DNA from: Acidobacteriota bacterium
GTDB taxonomy: Bacteria; Acidobacteriota; Thermoanaerobaculia; Multivoradales; Multivoraceae
Direction of reading: 5' to 3'
DNA: 64,000 nucleotides
NCBI GenBank assembly: GCA_028875725.1
Contig: JAPPCR010000019.1
Location: 134,483 to 198,482 of the forward strand
The notes under the pieces were generated by a model. It worked only from the letters and a program-made list of their open reading frames with translations, made no database searches and was not told where the DNA came from. Positions 45,560-54,553 of the stretch are shown in pieces (positions within the stretch are counted from its first letter, which is position 1; every line of letters starts with the position of its first letter). The translations under genes were made by a program, and so were the position numbers.

Positions 45560-46786
45560 ATGAAGATTCTCCGCATGGCCTGGCGCAACTTGTGGCGGAA
45601 CGGCCGCCGCACGCTGGTCACGGTCGGTGCGATGACCCTGGCCCTGTGGGCGATGGTGCTCTACACGTCGCTCATGCAGGGGATGCTGGGCAGCATGGAA
45701 AGCACCCTGCTCGACGTGGAGCTGGGCGAGATCCAGATCCACGCCGCCGGCTACCTTGAGCGGCCCTCCATCTGGGAGCGGATAGAGGAGCCGGACGCCC
45801 TGCTGGAGGCGCTGGACGAGACCGGGTTGCGGTCGAGCGCGCGCCTGCTCGGCGGCGCCCTGGTCGCTTCGGGCGACGCGTCGACCGGGGCGTTGCTCAA
45901 GGGGCTCAGACCGGAACGGGACGCACGGGTCAGTGACGTCTACGAGCGGCTCGACCGGGGCGAGTGGCTGGATCCGGCCGATCCCGAGGGCGTAGTGCTC
46001 GGGTACAGACTCGCGCGGACGCTTGGAATCGATGTTGGCGACGAACTCATCGCACTGAGCCAGGCGACCGACGGCAGCATGGCGAACGACCTGTTCCGGG
46101 TCCGGGGCGTGCTGCAGAGCCTGAGCGAGGAGACGGACCGCGCGACCGTGTTCCTCGTGGAGGGTCAGTTCCGGAGCTTCTTTGCGCTCGAGGACGGCGC
46201 CCACCAGGTCATCGTCCGCAGCGGGGAAGGACAGACCCTCGACGCTGCCGGGGAGATGGCCCAGGAAGCCGCCGCGGCGAGCGCGCCCGGAGCCGAGGTG
46301 AAGAGCTGGAGGGATCTCCTGCCGGGTCTCGCGAACGTCTTCGACTCCGCTCAAGCGGCGGTCCAGGTCGTTGCCTTCGTCGTCTACGTCGTGATCGCGA
46401 TCATGATCCTGAACGCCATGCTGATGGCTGTCTTCGAGCGGATCCGCGAGTTCGGCGTGTTGAAGGCGATCGGCGTTTCGCCACGACGGGTGCTCGCGCT
46501 CATCCTGACGGAGGGCGCGCTGCAGGCGGCACTGGCGATCGCCATCGGGCTGGTGGCAAGCGTGCCCGCGCTCTGGTTCGTCACCACGCGGGGCATCGAT
46601 GTCGGCCAACTGGGCGGTACCGCCATCATGGGCGTTTCGATGGACCGGATCTGGACCGGAGCGGTCAGCCCGGCGACGATCGCCGGGCCGGTCTTCATCC
46701 TGCTGTTCATCGTCGGGCTGGCGGTCCTGTTCCCGGCCTTCAAGGCGGCGCGGATCAGCCCGATCGAGGCGATCCATCACCAGTAG
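45560..46786 (+). CDS. ABC transporter permease, FtsX/LolE-like (first)
   Basis: 408 residues. One N-terminal transmembrane helix follows the family start MAWRNLWRNGRRTLVTVGAM. A periplasmic MacB-like domain covers about 40-265. Three C-terminal helices include VVAFVVYVVIAIMILNAMLMAVFERIREFGVLKAIG, the coupling region typical of LolC/E and MacB. The end ARISPIEAIHH is family typical. It follows the LolA-like gene after 74 bp and precedes a paralogous permease. Confidence 0.88.
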   Translation: MKILRMAWRNLWRNGRRTLVTVGAMTLALWAMVLYTSLMQGMLGSMESTLLDVELGEIQIHAAGYLERPSIWERIEEPDALLEALDETGLRSSARLLGGALVASGDASTGALLKGLRPERDARVSDVYERLDRGEWLDPADPEGVVLGYRLARTLGIDVGDELIALSQATDGSMANDLFRVRGVLQSLSEETDRATVFLVEGQFRSFFALEDGAHQVIVRSGEGQTLDAAGEMAQEAAAASAPGAEVKSWRDLLPGLANVFDSAQAAVQVVAFVVYVVIAIMILNAMLMAVFERIREFGVLKAIGVSPRRVLALILTEGALQAALAIAIGLVASVPALWFVTTRGIDVGQLGGTAIMGVSMDRIWTGAVSPATIAGPVFILLFIVGLAVLFPAFKAARISPIEAIHHQ

Positions 46787-46812
46787 CTGGGCGTGGGAAG
46801 AGAGGAAGGAAC

Positions 46813-48060
46813 ATGAGTGGACCGAACGTCGCGACGCTGGCCTGGCGCAACCTGTGGCGAAACCGTCGGCGCACCCTGCTGACGATGGGCTCGATCGTCT
46901 TCGGCGTGTTCCTGGCGGTCGTGTTCACGGCGATGCAGGATCGCAACTGGAAGGACATGATCGATCTGGCCGCCCGCCTCGGCGGGGGCCACGTCAGCCT
47001 CCAGCATCCCGAGTACCTCGATACGCCGACGCTGACCCGCACCGTCGTCCACGGCGAGGCGGTGGAAACGGCGCTCGACGGTGAGGCCGGTCACATCGCC
47101 CACGCCGTCGACCGGGTCATCGGGCCGACGATGCTGGCCACGGCGGGCGAGAACTTCAGCGCCGCTTTCATCGCCTTCGATCCGGAGGCCGAGGACGAAA
47201 CGACCCTGTCCATCCTGGAGGCGCTGGACCAGGGCTCGGCCCTTGAACCCGGCGACCGCGACGGGGTGATCCTGGGCCACCGGCTGGCCAGCAATCTGGG
47301 GATGGAGCTGGGCGACAAGGTGGTCTACACCCTGACGGACAGGAACGGCGAGATCGTCAGCGGCCTGGCGCGGTTGCGTGGAACGCTCAAGACCAACGCA
47401 CCGACCGTCGACGGCGGTTTCTGCCTGCTGCCGATCGCCACGGTGCGCGACCTGCTCGGCTACGACACGGACGAGGCGACGCTGGTCGCCGTCTTCCTGA
47501 AGGACCAGCGGAGGAGCGGCGGGATCGCCGGTCGGCTGGACCGCGAGCTCGGCGAGACGGTGGCGGCTCTCCCCTGGAACACGAGTCAGCCGCAACTGGC
47601 GGCGTTCATCGCGCTCAAGGTCGGCGGGGCGGTCGTCATGGAGATTCTGATCGCGGTGCTGGTCGCGGCGGGGATCTTCAACACCCTGTTCGTCAGCGTG
47701 ATGGAGCGGCTGCGGGAGTTCGGGATCATGCTCGCGATCGGCTGGAGTCCGGGCCGGCTGTTTCGACTGGTCATGATGGAGAGCGCCTGGCTGGCGGTGC
47801 TCGGTCTTATGGGCGCCTTTCTGATCACGATCGGGCCCTACCTCTACCTGTCCTCGGCAGGCCTCGACCTGACCGCGGTCTATGGCGGCACGGTGGAGGT
47901 CGCCGGCGTCGGCCTGGACCCGGTCCTCAAGATCGGCATCTTCCCGCGCAACGCGGTGCTGATCTGCCTGTTCGCGGTCGTGGCGACCCTCGCTTCGGGC
48001 ATCTATCCGGCCTGGCGCGCGGGCCGGGTGCAGCCCGTCGACACGATCAAGGTGGTGTGA
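46813..48060 (+). CDS. ABC transporter permease, FtsX/LolC-like (second)
   Basis: 415 residues from ATG 46813, with GAGGAAGGA just upstream. Same layout as its neighbour: LAWRNLWRNRRRTLLTMGSI, a periplasmic domain, then a three-helix C-terminal part with MERLREFGIMLAIGWSPGRLFRLVMMES. The two permeases are similar at both ends but diverged in the periplasmic part, which fits a LolC/LolE-type heterodimer. The ATPase starts one base after its stop. Confidence 0.88.
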   Translation: MSGPNVATLAWRNLWRNRRRTLLTMGSIVFGVFLAVVFTAMQDRNWKDMIDLAARLGGGHVSLQHPEYLDTPTLTRTVVHGEAVETALDGEAGHIAHAVDRVIGPTMLATAGENFSAAFIAFDPEAEDETTLSILEALDQGSALEPGDRDGVILGHRLASNLGMELGDKVVYTLTDRNGEIVSGLARLRGTLKTNAPTVDGGFCLLPIATVRDLLGYDTDEATLVAVFLKDQRRSGGIAGRLDRELGETVAALPWNTSQPQLAAFIALKVGGAVVMEILIAVLVAAGIFNTLFVSVMERLREFGIMLAIGWSPGRLFRLVMMESAWLAVLGLMGAFLITIGPYLYLSSAGLDLTAVYGGTVEVAGVGLDPVLKIGIFPRNAVLICLFAVVATLASGIYPAWRAGRVQPVDTIKVV

Positions 48061-48061
48061 G

Positions 48062-48754
48062 ATGGGGGACGGAGCGGTCATCGCGTTGCGGGACGCCACC
48101 AAGGTCTACCGCCAGGGCAGCGTCGACATCCATGCCCTGCGCGGACTCTCGATGGAGGTCGAGCCGGGTGAGTTCACAGCCGTATGCGGCCCCTCGGGCT
48201 CCGGCAAGACGACCATGCTGAACCTGATCGGGGCGCTCGACGCGGCGACTTCGGGTTCGATCGTGCTCGAGGGCCAGGACCTTGGCGGCCTGAACAAGAA
48301 GGAGCTTTCCGAACTGCGTCGCGACCGGATCGGCTTCGTGTTCCAGGCGTACAACCTGATGCCGGTGCTGACCGCCTACGAGAACGCGGAGATGGTGCTC
48401 TGGGTCCAGGGCGTGGACGCCGCGAGCCGGCGCGAACGGGTGATGGGTCTGCTGGAACAGGTCGGGCTCAAGGGGCTGGAAGACCGGCGGCCCTCTGAGC
48501 TTTCGGGCGGTCAGCAGCAGCGGGTCGCGATCGCCCGCGCCATCGCCAGCAACCCGGCGGTCGTGCTAGCCGACGAGCCGACCGCGAATGTGGACTCGGA
48601 AACGGCGGAGACGCTGCTCGGCCTGATGGAGGAACTGAACCGGGAGCAGGGCGTGACCTTCCTCTTCTCGACTCACGATCCGCAGGTCATGGAACGGGCG
48701 CGTCGAGTCGTGCGCCTGGTCGATGGGAACATCGCGAGCGACGAGCGCCGGTAG
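48062..48754 (+). CDS. ABC transporter ATPase, LolD/MacB-like
   Basis: 230 residues. Walker A GPSGSGKTT near 43, Q-loop FVFQAYNLMPVLTAYENAE, signature LSGGQQQRVAIARA, Walker B VVLADEPTANVD and H-loop FSTHDPQVM are all intact. The sequence type is LolD/MacB. The last 32 bp overlap the start of the barrel gene in another frame. Confidence 0.93.
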   Translation: MGDGAVIALRDATKVYRQGSVDIHALRGLSMEVEPGEFTAVCGPSGSGKTTMLNLIGALDAATSGSIVLEGQDLGGLNKKELSELRRDRIGFVFQAYNLMPVLTAYENAEMVLWVQGVDAASRRERVMGLLEQVGLKGLEDRRPSELSGGQQQRVAIARAIASNPAVVLADEPTANVDSETAETLLGLMEELNREQGVTFLFSTHDPQVMERARRVVRLVDGNIASDERR

Positions 48755-50015
48755 GTCGCTGCAGGTCGCCGGCGTCGCCGGGCTGCTCTTCCTGGCCGCC
48801 GTGTCGCCGGCCGCCGCGCAGACGGTGGTGGGCGGCGACGTGCGCGTCTTCGCCTTCGGCGTGCTGGAAGAGACGGACCTGGCTGGCGACGGGGAGCCGG
48901 CGGAAGAGAACGGCGCCGGGGCTGGGGCCGGCGGCGTCGAACTCGGGATTCTCCGGCTCAAGCTCGACTCCCGCTGGCAGACGTCATCCCGGAATCGCTT
49001 CCGTCTCGAACTGCACGGCCTTGCACAGGCCACGTCGCCGCCCGGAAGCGGCGCCGTGACCTCCATTGCGACCGGCGGTACCCGGCGCTTCTTCGACCTG
49101 GAGCGGGACTCCTTCGGTGGCGGCGACCTGGCCGGAACGACGGAGATCGACCGTCTGAACCTGCGCTGGGACCGGCCCGGGTTCCGGATGGTCGCGGGCC
49201 GCCAGGCGATCACCTGGGGGGTGAACTACTTCTGGCCGGTCCTCGACCTGTTCGCGCCGTTCGCGCCGCAGCGCATCGACCGCGACTACAAGCCCGGAGT
49301 CGACGCGCTCCGTTTCACCGTTCCGGTGGGCGACTTCTCCGAGGTCGAGGTCATCGCCGCCGGCCAGGGCACGCGGACCCCGGACGATCTCAGCTTCGCC
49401 TCGCTCGGCCGCTTCCACAGCGAGCTGGGCGAGGGCCCCTCGAGCGTCGACTTCGGCTACATGGTGGGCGGCTTCCACCGCGACTTCGTCCTCGGCGGCT
49501 TCTTTTCGGCCGATGTTCACGGCACCGGTCTGCGCGGCGAAGTCTCCTGGACCAGTCCGGGCTGCGATGCGGAGAGCACCCACCCGGTCTTTGGCTGCGG
49601 CGACTTCTGGCGCGTCACGGTGGGCGTCGACCGTCTCCTGACGCCGCGGCTGACCCTGATTGCCGAGGCGAGCTGGAACGGCTTTGGCGCTGGCGAGGCG
49701 GCAGACTACGAGCGGATTGCCGAGGCGGACCGGGTCCGGCGCGGCGAAGTCATCTCGCTCGGCCGGCGTTACGCCGGAATCTCTCTCGCCTGGCAGGCCC
49801 ACCCGCTGCTGACCGTCAGCGGCGCCGTGCTCTACAACCAGGACGATTCCTCGGCACTGTTTCAGCCGGGCATCGCCTGGTCCGTATCCGACCACGTTTC
49901 CATCGGTGCGGGCCTCATCGCCTCGACCGGACCCGGCGTTCGGGACGGTGTCCTCGCTAGCGAGTACGGAGCGGTGCCTGTGGTGGCCTGGTCGTCATTG
50001 ACGGCATACTTCTAG
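48723..50015 (+). CDS. predicted outer-membrane beta-barrel protein
   Basis: 430 residues, with a signal peptide (AGVAGLLFLAAVSPAAAQ) after a short basic stretch. The rest alternates polar and hydrophobic residues in strand-length runs and ends in the aromatic C-terminus VAWSSLTAYF, as for barrel proteins. Blocks such as RLNLRWDRPGFRMVAGRQAITWGVNYFWPVLDLF recall porin-like proteins, but I cannot name a family. ATG 48723 lies inside the ATPase gene; the operon suggests it is the outer-membrane end of the export system. Confidence 0.75.
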   Translation: MGTSRATSAGRSLQVAGVAGLLFLAAVSPAAAQTVVGGDVRVFAFGVLEETDLAGDGEPAEENGAGAGAGGVELGILRLKLDSRWQTSSRNRFRLELHGLAQATSPPGSGAVTSIATGGTRRFFDLERDSFGGGDLAGTTEIDRLNLRWDRPGFRMVAGRQAITWGVNYFWPVLDLFAPFAPQRIDRDYKPGVDALRFTVPVGDFSEVEVIAAGQGTRTPDDLSFASLGRFHSELGEGPSSVDFGYMVGGFHRDFVLGGFFSADVHGTGLRGEVSWTSPGCDAESTHPVFGCGDFWRVTVGVDRLLTPRLTLIAEASWNGFGAGEAADYERIAEADRVRRGEVISLGRRYAGISLAWQAHPLLTVSGAVLYNQDDSSALFQPGIAWSVSDHVSIGAGLIASTGPGVRDGVLASEYGAVPVVAWSSLTAYF

Positions 50016-50091
50016 CGCCGCAGGATGGTCGCGGCTTCGCGGCGCGGCGCTCTCAGGGCCGGCGGGGACGCCGGCGCACCAGTCGCGGATC

Positions 50092-50124
50092 TTTATGGGT
50101 TGTTCACGAACCGTGGGCTACGCT
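50092..50124 (+). promoter_or_regulatory. PHO-box-like promoter element before pstS
   Basis: The 19-mer TTTATGGGTTGTTCACGAA (50092-50110) matches the one at 63942-63960 in 16 of 19 positions. TACGCT at 50119 stands at the same 27-bp offset as TAGCCT at the other site. GTTCACG resembles the PHO-box unit known from Streptomyces. Confidence 0.55.
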
Positions 50125-50168
50125 CCGCGGGCGTGGAGCACCTCGAATCGCAACGGAATTCCAGCCAT

Positions 50169-51059
50169 ATGAAGACAAAGAGACGCGCCTTCGCCTCATG
50201 CGCTTTGGCGATCGCCGCCGCCCTGGTTGCCGCCTGCGGCGGCGGGGGCGGTTCCCGCAGCCTGATCCAGAACAAGGGCTCCGACACGCTGGTCAATGTC
50301 GCCCAGGCGTGGGCCGAGGAGTACGCCGCCTTGAGGCCCGGCACCGCGGTCGCGGTGACCGGCGGCGGGTCGGGAACCGGCATCGCGGCCATGATCAACG
50401 GCACGGTCGACATAGCGAACTCGAGCCGCAAGATGAAGGACTCCGAGATCGAACTGGCGCGCGGCAACGGCAACGAGCCGATCGAGTTCGTCGTCGGCTA
50501 CGACGCCCTGGCCGTGTACGTCCATCCCGACAACCCGATGGACGAGATCTCGCTGGAGCAGTTGGCCGCGCTGTACGGCGAGGGCGGCGATATCGACACC
50601 TGGAGCCAGTACGGCGTCGAGGTGCCGGGGTGCAGCAGCGACGAGATCGTTCGCGTCAGCCGGCAGAACAACTCCGGCACCTACGTCTACTTCCGCGAAG
50701 CGGTGCTCGGCGACCGGCGGGACTTCCGGCTCGGCTCGCGCGACATGCACGGCTCCAAGGACGTGGTCGACCTGGTCGAGAACACGCCCTGCGCGATCGG
50801 CTACAGCGGTCTCGCCTACGCGACGGACCACGTCAAGATGCCCTGCGTCAGAACGGGCGAGGACGGCGACTGCGTGTCTCCCTCGGTCGAGACGGCGATC
50901 GACGGCTCCTATCCCATCGCGCGTCCGCTGTTCATGTACACCGCGGGCGAGCCGCAGGGCGAGATCCGCGACTACATCGACTGGGTGCTCAGCGACGAGG
51001 GCCAGTGCATCATCTACGACAAGGGTTACGCGCCGCGCGGCGACGTGGACTGTTCCTGA
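50169..51059 (+). CDS. pstS: phosphate ABC transporter substrate-binding lipoprotein PstS
   Basis: 296 residues from ATG 50169. Signal peptide with lipobox LVAAC (Cys about 22), followed by a glycine linker. Phosphate-binding loops: IQNKGSDTLVNV, GGGSGTGIAAM, DIANSSRKMKDSE and RQNNSGTYVYFRE. The C-terminus GEIRDYIDWVLSDEGQ is typical. It opens pstSCAB1B2; no phoU, phoR or phoB lies in the window. Confidence 0.95.
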   Translation: MKTKRRAFASCALAIAAALVAACGGGGGSRSLIQNKGSDTLVNVAQAWAEEYAALRPGTAVAVTGGGSGTGIAAMINGTVDIANSSRKMKDSEIELARGNGNEPIEFVVGYDALAVYVHPDNPMDEISLEQLAALYGEGGDIDTWSQYGVEVPGCSSDEIVRVSRQNNSGTYVYFREAVLGDRRDFRLGSRDMHGSKDVVDLVENTPCAIGYSGLAYATDHVKMPCVRTGEDGDCVSPSVETAIDGSYPIARPLFMYTAGEPQGEIRDYIDWVLSDEGQCIIYDKGYAPRGDVDCS

Positions 51060-51113
51060 CCGGGAACAGGCTTCCGGGAATGGCGCGGCGTCTCTGGTTC
51101 CCCGGCGGCCGGC

Positions 51114-52067
51114 TTGCCTGAAACAGCGCACGCCGCGGACCGGCGCGATGCGGCGTGGTGGATCGACCGCGCGGTGCAGATTCTGGTGCTGGCCGGAGGG
51201 TTGTCGGCGATCGTCTTCATCGCCGGCATCTTCGTGTTCATCACGCGCGAGGGCGCCGGCTTCGTCTTCGACCGTTTCGACTTCCGCGAGTTCTTCGGTT
51301 CGCCGCGCTGGACGCCGACCTCGAGCCACAACCCGACCTACGGCGCGCTCGCCCTGATCGCCGGCACCGCCTCGGTGACCGGACTCGCCATGGTCGTTTC
51401 CGTGCCGTTCTCGCTGGGGGCCGCGATCTACATCGGCGAGTTCGCGACCGGCCGCGTGCGCGAAACGCTGAAGGTGCTGGTCGAACTCCTGGCGGCGATC
51501 CCTTCCGTGGTCTGGGGGTTCATCGGGCTGTCCATCATGAACCCGCTGATCATCCAGGTCTTCGACGTGCCGGTCGGCCTGAACGTCCTGAACGCCGGGG
51601 TCATCCTGGGGCTGATGGCGGCCCCGATCATGACGACGATCGCCGAGGACGCCCTGAAGGCCGTGCCCGACACCTATCGCGAGGCCGCCGAAGCGATGGG
51701 GGCGACCCGCTGGCAGGTGACCTTCAAGGTCGTGCTGCCCGCGGCCCGCAACGGTCTGGTCGCGGCGACGCTGCTCGGCGTCGGACGCGGGTTCGGCGAG
51801 ACGATGGCGGTGCTGATGGCGAGCGGCCACTCGATCAACCTGCCGACGAGCCCCTTCGACTCGGTGCGGGCTCTGACCGCGACGATCGCCGCCGAACTCG
51901 GCGAGACGGCCGCCGGTTCCGACCACTACGGTGCGCTCTTCACGCTCGGCATCTTCCTGTTCCTGGTCACCTTCGCGATCAACTTCGCCGCCGACGTCTT
52001 CGTGCGGGGCGGTCAGCGCAAGTACCGCCGCCGCGGCCGCCGGCCGGCCGCGTCGGCGAATCCGTAG
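51114..52067 (+). CDS. pstC: phosphate ABC transporter permease PstC
   Basis: 317 residues from TTG 51114. Six transmembrane helices; the first is LVLAGGLSAIVFIAGIFVFI. The EAA loop TYREAAEAMGATRWQVTFKVVLPAARNG near residues 187-215 contacts the ATPase. NPTYGALALIAGTASVTGLAM and AIPSVVWGFIGL are PstC hallmarks. It ends in a basic tail 9 nt before pstA. Confidence 0.93.
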   Translation: MPETAHAADRRDAAWWIDRAVQILVLAGGLSAIVFIAGIFVFITREGAGFVFDRFDFREFFGSPRWTPTSSHNPTYGALALIAGTASVTGLAMVVSVPFSLGAAIYIGEFATGRVRETLKVLVELLAAIPSVVWGFIGLSIMNPLIIQVFDVPVGLNVLNAGVILGLMAAPIMTTIAEDALKAVPDTYREAAEAMGATRWQVTFKVVLPAARNGLVAATLLGVGRGFGETMAVLMASGHSINLPTSPFDSVRALTATIAAELGETAAGSDHYGALFTLGIFLFLVTFAINFAADVFVRGGQRKYRRRGRRPAASANP

Positions 52068-52076
52068 CGAGGCGCC

Positions 52077-52946
52077 ATGTTCGAAGCGACCGCACAGAAC
52101 CGCCGCAATCAGAGGGTCGAGGGTCTCTTCCGGCTCCTCTTCCTGTGGATGACCTGCATGCTCATCCTGCCGGTCGCCCTCATCCTGGGCGTGCTGATCG
52201 TCCGCGGCGGACCTGCCATCTCCTGGGAGTTCCTGTTCACCCAGCCGCTCAACAACATGACCGCGGGCGGCATCCTGCCGGCCCTGGTCGGCACCGTGTG
52301 GCTGGTCGTCGTCGCCCTGATCGCCTCGGTACCGGTCGGCGTGGCGGCGGCGCTCTACCTGAGCGAGTACGCGCCGGACAACCGACTCACCCGGGCGATC
52401 AACCTGGCGATCATCAACCTGGCCGGCGTGCCGTCGATCGTGCACGCCCTGTTCGGCCTTGGCGCCTTCGTCATCTTCTTTCGCTTCGGCACGAGCATCC
52501 TGGCGGCCAGCCTGACGCTGGCGGTCATGACGCTGCCGGTGGTCATCGTCGCCACCCGGGAGTCGCTCCAGACCGTGCCGCTCGCCTTCCGCGAGGCGTG
52601 CTGGAACATGGGCGCCACGCGCTGGCAGACGATCCGCAAGATCGTGCTGCCGAACTCGATCAGCGGCATCCTGACCGGCGTCATCCTGGAGGTGTCCCGC
52701 ACGTCCGGCGAGACCGCCCCGATCATGTTCACCGGCGCCGCCTTCTTCCTTCCCTTCCTGCCCCAGGGGGTCCTCGACCAGACGATGGCGATGTCGCTGC
52801 ACCTGTTCGTCATCTCGACCCAGGTGCCGGACGTGCCGGAGCACATGCCTTTCGGCGTCGCACTGGTCCTGATCTCCATGGTGCTGGCGATGAACGGCAT
52901 CTCGATCGCCTTCCGCGTCTACCTGCGGGGCCGCAAGAAGTGGTGA
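52077..52946 (+). CDS. pstA: phosphate ABC transporter permease PstA
   Basis: 289 residues with six predicted helices. GGILPALVGTVWLVVVALIASVPVGVAAALYL, LAGVPSIVHALFGL and the EAA loop FREACWNMGATRWQTIRKIVLPNSISG are PstA features. The end IAFRVYLRGRKKW fits. The stop overlaps pstB1 as GTGA. Confidence 0.93.
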   Translation: MFEATAQNRRNQRVEGLFRLLFLWMTCMLILPVALILGVLIVRGGPAISWEFLFTQPLNNMTAGGILPALVGTVWLVVVALIASVPVGVAAALYLSEYAPDNRLTRAINLAIINLAGVPSIVHALFGLGAFVIFFRFGTSILAASLTLAVMTLPVVIVATRESLQTVPLAFREACWNMGATRWQTIRKIVLPNSISGILTGVILEVSRTSGETAPIMFTGAAFFLPFLPQGVLDQTMAMSLHLFVISTQVPDVPEHMPFGVALVLISMVLAMNGISIAFRVYLRGRKKW

Positions 52947-53728
52947 GCGTTCCCGTCCGGGCGGACGAGACCGCCGACTTCGTGATCGAGGTCGAGGATC
53001 TCGCGATCGGCTACCACGGCAAGCCGGCGCTTTCCGGCGTCACGCTCCAGGTGCCGACGCAGGAGATCTTCGGCATCATCGGGCCGGCGAACAGCGGCAA
53101 AACGTCGTTTCTGCGCGCCATCAACCGGATGGACCTGATGACGGCGGGCATGGAGGTGTCCGGCAGCGTGCGGGTCGAGGGGCGGGACGTTCGCAGCTGG
53201 CGCAACCCCTATGCCTTGCGGCAGCGGATCGGAGTCGTCTTTCCCCTGCCGGTGGGCCTGCCACTCTCCATCTACGACAACGTCGCGCTGTCGTCCCGGC
53301 TGCGGGGCACGCGGAAGAAGGCGGACCTGGACGTGATCGTCGAACGCTGCCTCCGCCGCGCGGCGCTCTGGGACGAGGTGAAGGACCGGCTCGATTCCCT
53401 TGGCAGCCTGCTCTCCGGCGGCCAGCAGCAGCGGCTGACGATCGCCCGCGCCCTGTCGCAGGACCCGTCGATCCTGTTGCTCGACGAGTTCTCGATCGCG
53501 GTCGATCCGGTGACGACGATGCGGATCGAGGAGGTGCTGGCGGAGCTCAAGTCCGAGATGACGATCGTGTTGGTCACGAACCTCGTCCAGCAGGCGCGCC
53601 GGCTGGCCTCGCGGACCGCCTTCTTCCTGACCGGCGAGCTGGTCGAGGTCACGGAAACGGAGGCGATGTTCGAGGGCGGCGCCCAGGACGCGCGCACGAC
53701 CGCCTACGTGGAAGGGAAGTTCGGATGA
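52943..53728 (+). CDS. pstB: phosphate ABC transporter ATPase PstB1, degenerate Q-, D- and H-loops
   Basis: 261 residues from GTG 52943. Walker A is GPANSGKTS, acceptable but unusual. The Q-loop reads GVVFPLPVG, where PstB has VFQ: Gln is replaced by Pro. The signature LSGGQQQR and Walker B LLLDEF are intact. The D-loop is IAVD instead of SALD, and the H-loop reads VTNLVQQA instead of VTHNMQQA. These changes affect the protein's own ATP-side motifs but spare its signature. It overlaps pstB2 (ATGA), so both ATPases are made together. Confidence 0.9.
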   Translation: MSVPVRADETADFVIEVEDLAIGYHGKPALSGVTLQVPTQEIFGIIGPANSGKTSFLRAINRMDLMTAGMEVSGSVRVEGRDVRSWRNPYALRQRIGVVFPLPVGLPLSIYDNVALSSRLRGTRKKADLDVIVERCLRRAALWDEVKDRLDSLGSLLSGGQQQRLTIARALSQDPSILLLDEFSIAVDPVTTMRIEEVLAELKSEMTIVLVTNLVQQARRLASRTAFFLTGELVEVTETEAMFEGGAQDARTTAYVEGKFG

Positions 53729-54531
53729 GCGCGGCGGAGCCGTCGACGCCGGGCGCCGTCGACGCGGCGGCGGCCATCCTGGTCGAGAAGCTGAACCTCT
53801 GGTACGGCGACTTCCAGGCCCTGCTCGACGTGGATCTTCGAGTTCGTGCCGGCGCGATCACCTCCCTGATCGGTCCGTCCGGCTGCGGCAAGACGACGCT
53901 TCTCCGTTCGGTCAACCGGATCAACGAGCGTCTCGGCTACGTGCGCACGACCGGCAGCATCCGGCTCTGGGGCCTCGATGTGCTCGACCCGTCAGTCGAG
54001 CTCGCTCAGCTCCGCAAGCAGGTCGGCATGGTCTTCCAGCGTCCCAACCCGTTGCCTCTGTCCGTGCGGGACAACGTCCTGTTCGGAACCCGTGTCCACC
54101 TGCCCGATGGACGACCGCCGAACAGGGTGGAGAGGGACCGGATCGTCGAGGAGGCGCTGCGCGAAGTGCTGCTCTGGGACGAGCTGAAGGACTCGCTCGA
54201 CCGCCGGGGCACCGAGCTCTCGCTCGAGCAGCAGCAGAAGCTGTGCATCGCGCGCCTGCTGCCGGTCAAGCCGAGACTGCTGCTGATGGACGAACCGTGC
54301 TCGGCGCTCGATCCCGCCGGCACGGAGGCCGTCGAGGAGCTGATCTGGAAGCTCCGCGGCGACTACACGATCCTGATCGTCACCCACAACATGGCGCAGG
54401 CCCGCCGGGCCAGCGAGGAGTGCGTGTTCATGTTGCTCGGCGAGATCATCGAACACAGCGACACGGCGTCGATGTTCCTGAACCCGGCGAACAGCCAGAC
54501 GGCGGCCTACATCGAGGGACGGTACGGCTGA
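53725..54531 (+). CDS. pstB: phosphate ABC transporter ATPase PstB2, degenerate signature motif
   Basis: 268 residues from ATG 53725. Walker A GPSGCGKTT, Q-loop MVFQRPNPLPLSV, Walker B LLLMDEP, D-loop SALDP and H-loop VTHNMAQA are all canonical. The ABC signature, normally LSGGQQQR, is LSLEQQQK, losing both glycines. C-terminus NSQTAAYIEGRYG is typical of PstB. With PstB1 it can form one canonical and one degenerate ATP site. Confidence 0.9.
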   Translation: MSAAEPSTPGAVDAAAAILVEKLNLWYGDFQALLDVDLRVRAGAITSLIGPSGCGKTTLLRSVNRINERLGYVRTTGSIRLWGLDVLDPSVELAQLRKQVGMVFQRPNPLPLSVRDNVLFGTRVHLPDGRPPNRVERDRIVEEALREVLLWDELKDSLDRRGTELSLEQQQKLCIARLLPVKPRLLLMDEPCSALDPAGTEAVEELIWKLRGDYTILIVTHNMAQARRASEECVFMLLGEIIEHSDTASMFLNPANSQTAAYIEGRYG

Positions 54532-54553
54532 GGACGCCTCAGGCGCCTGACGC

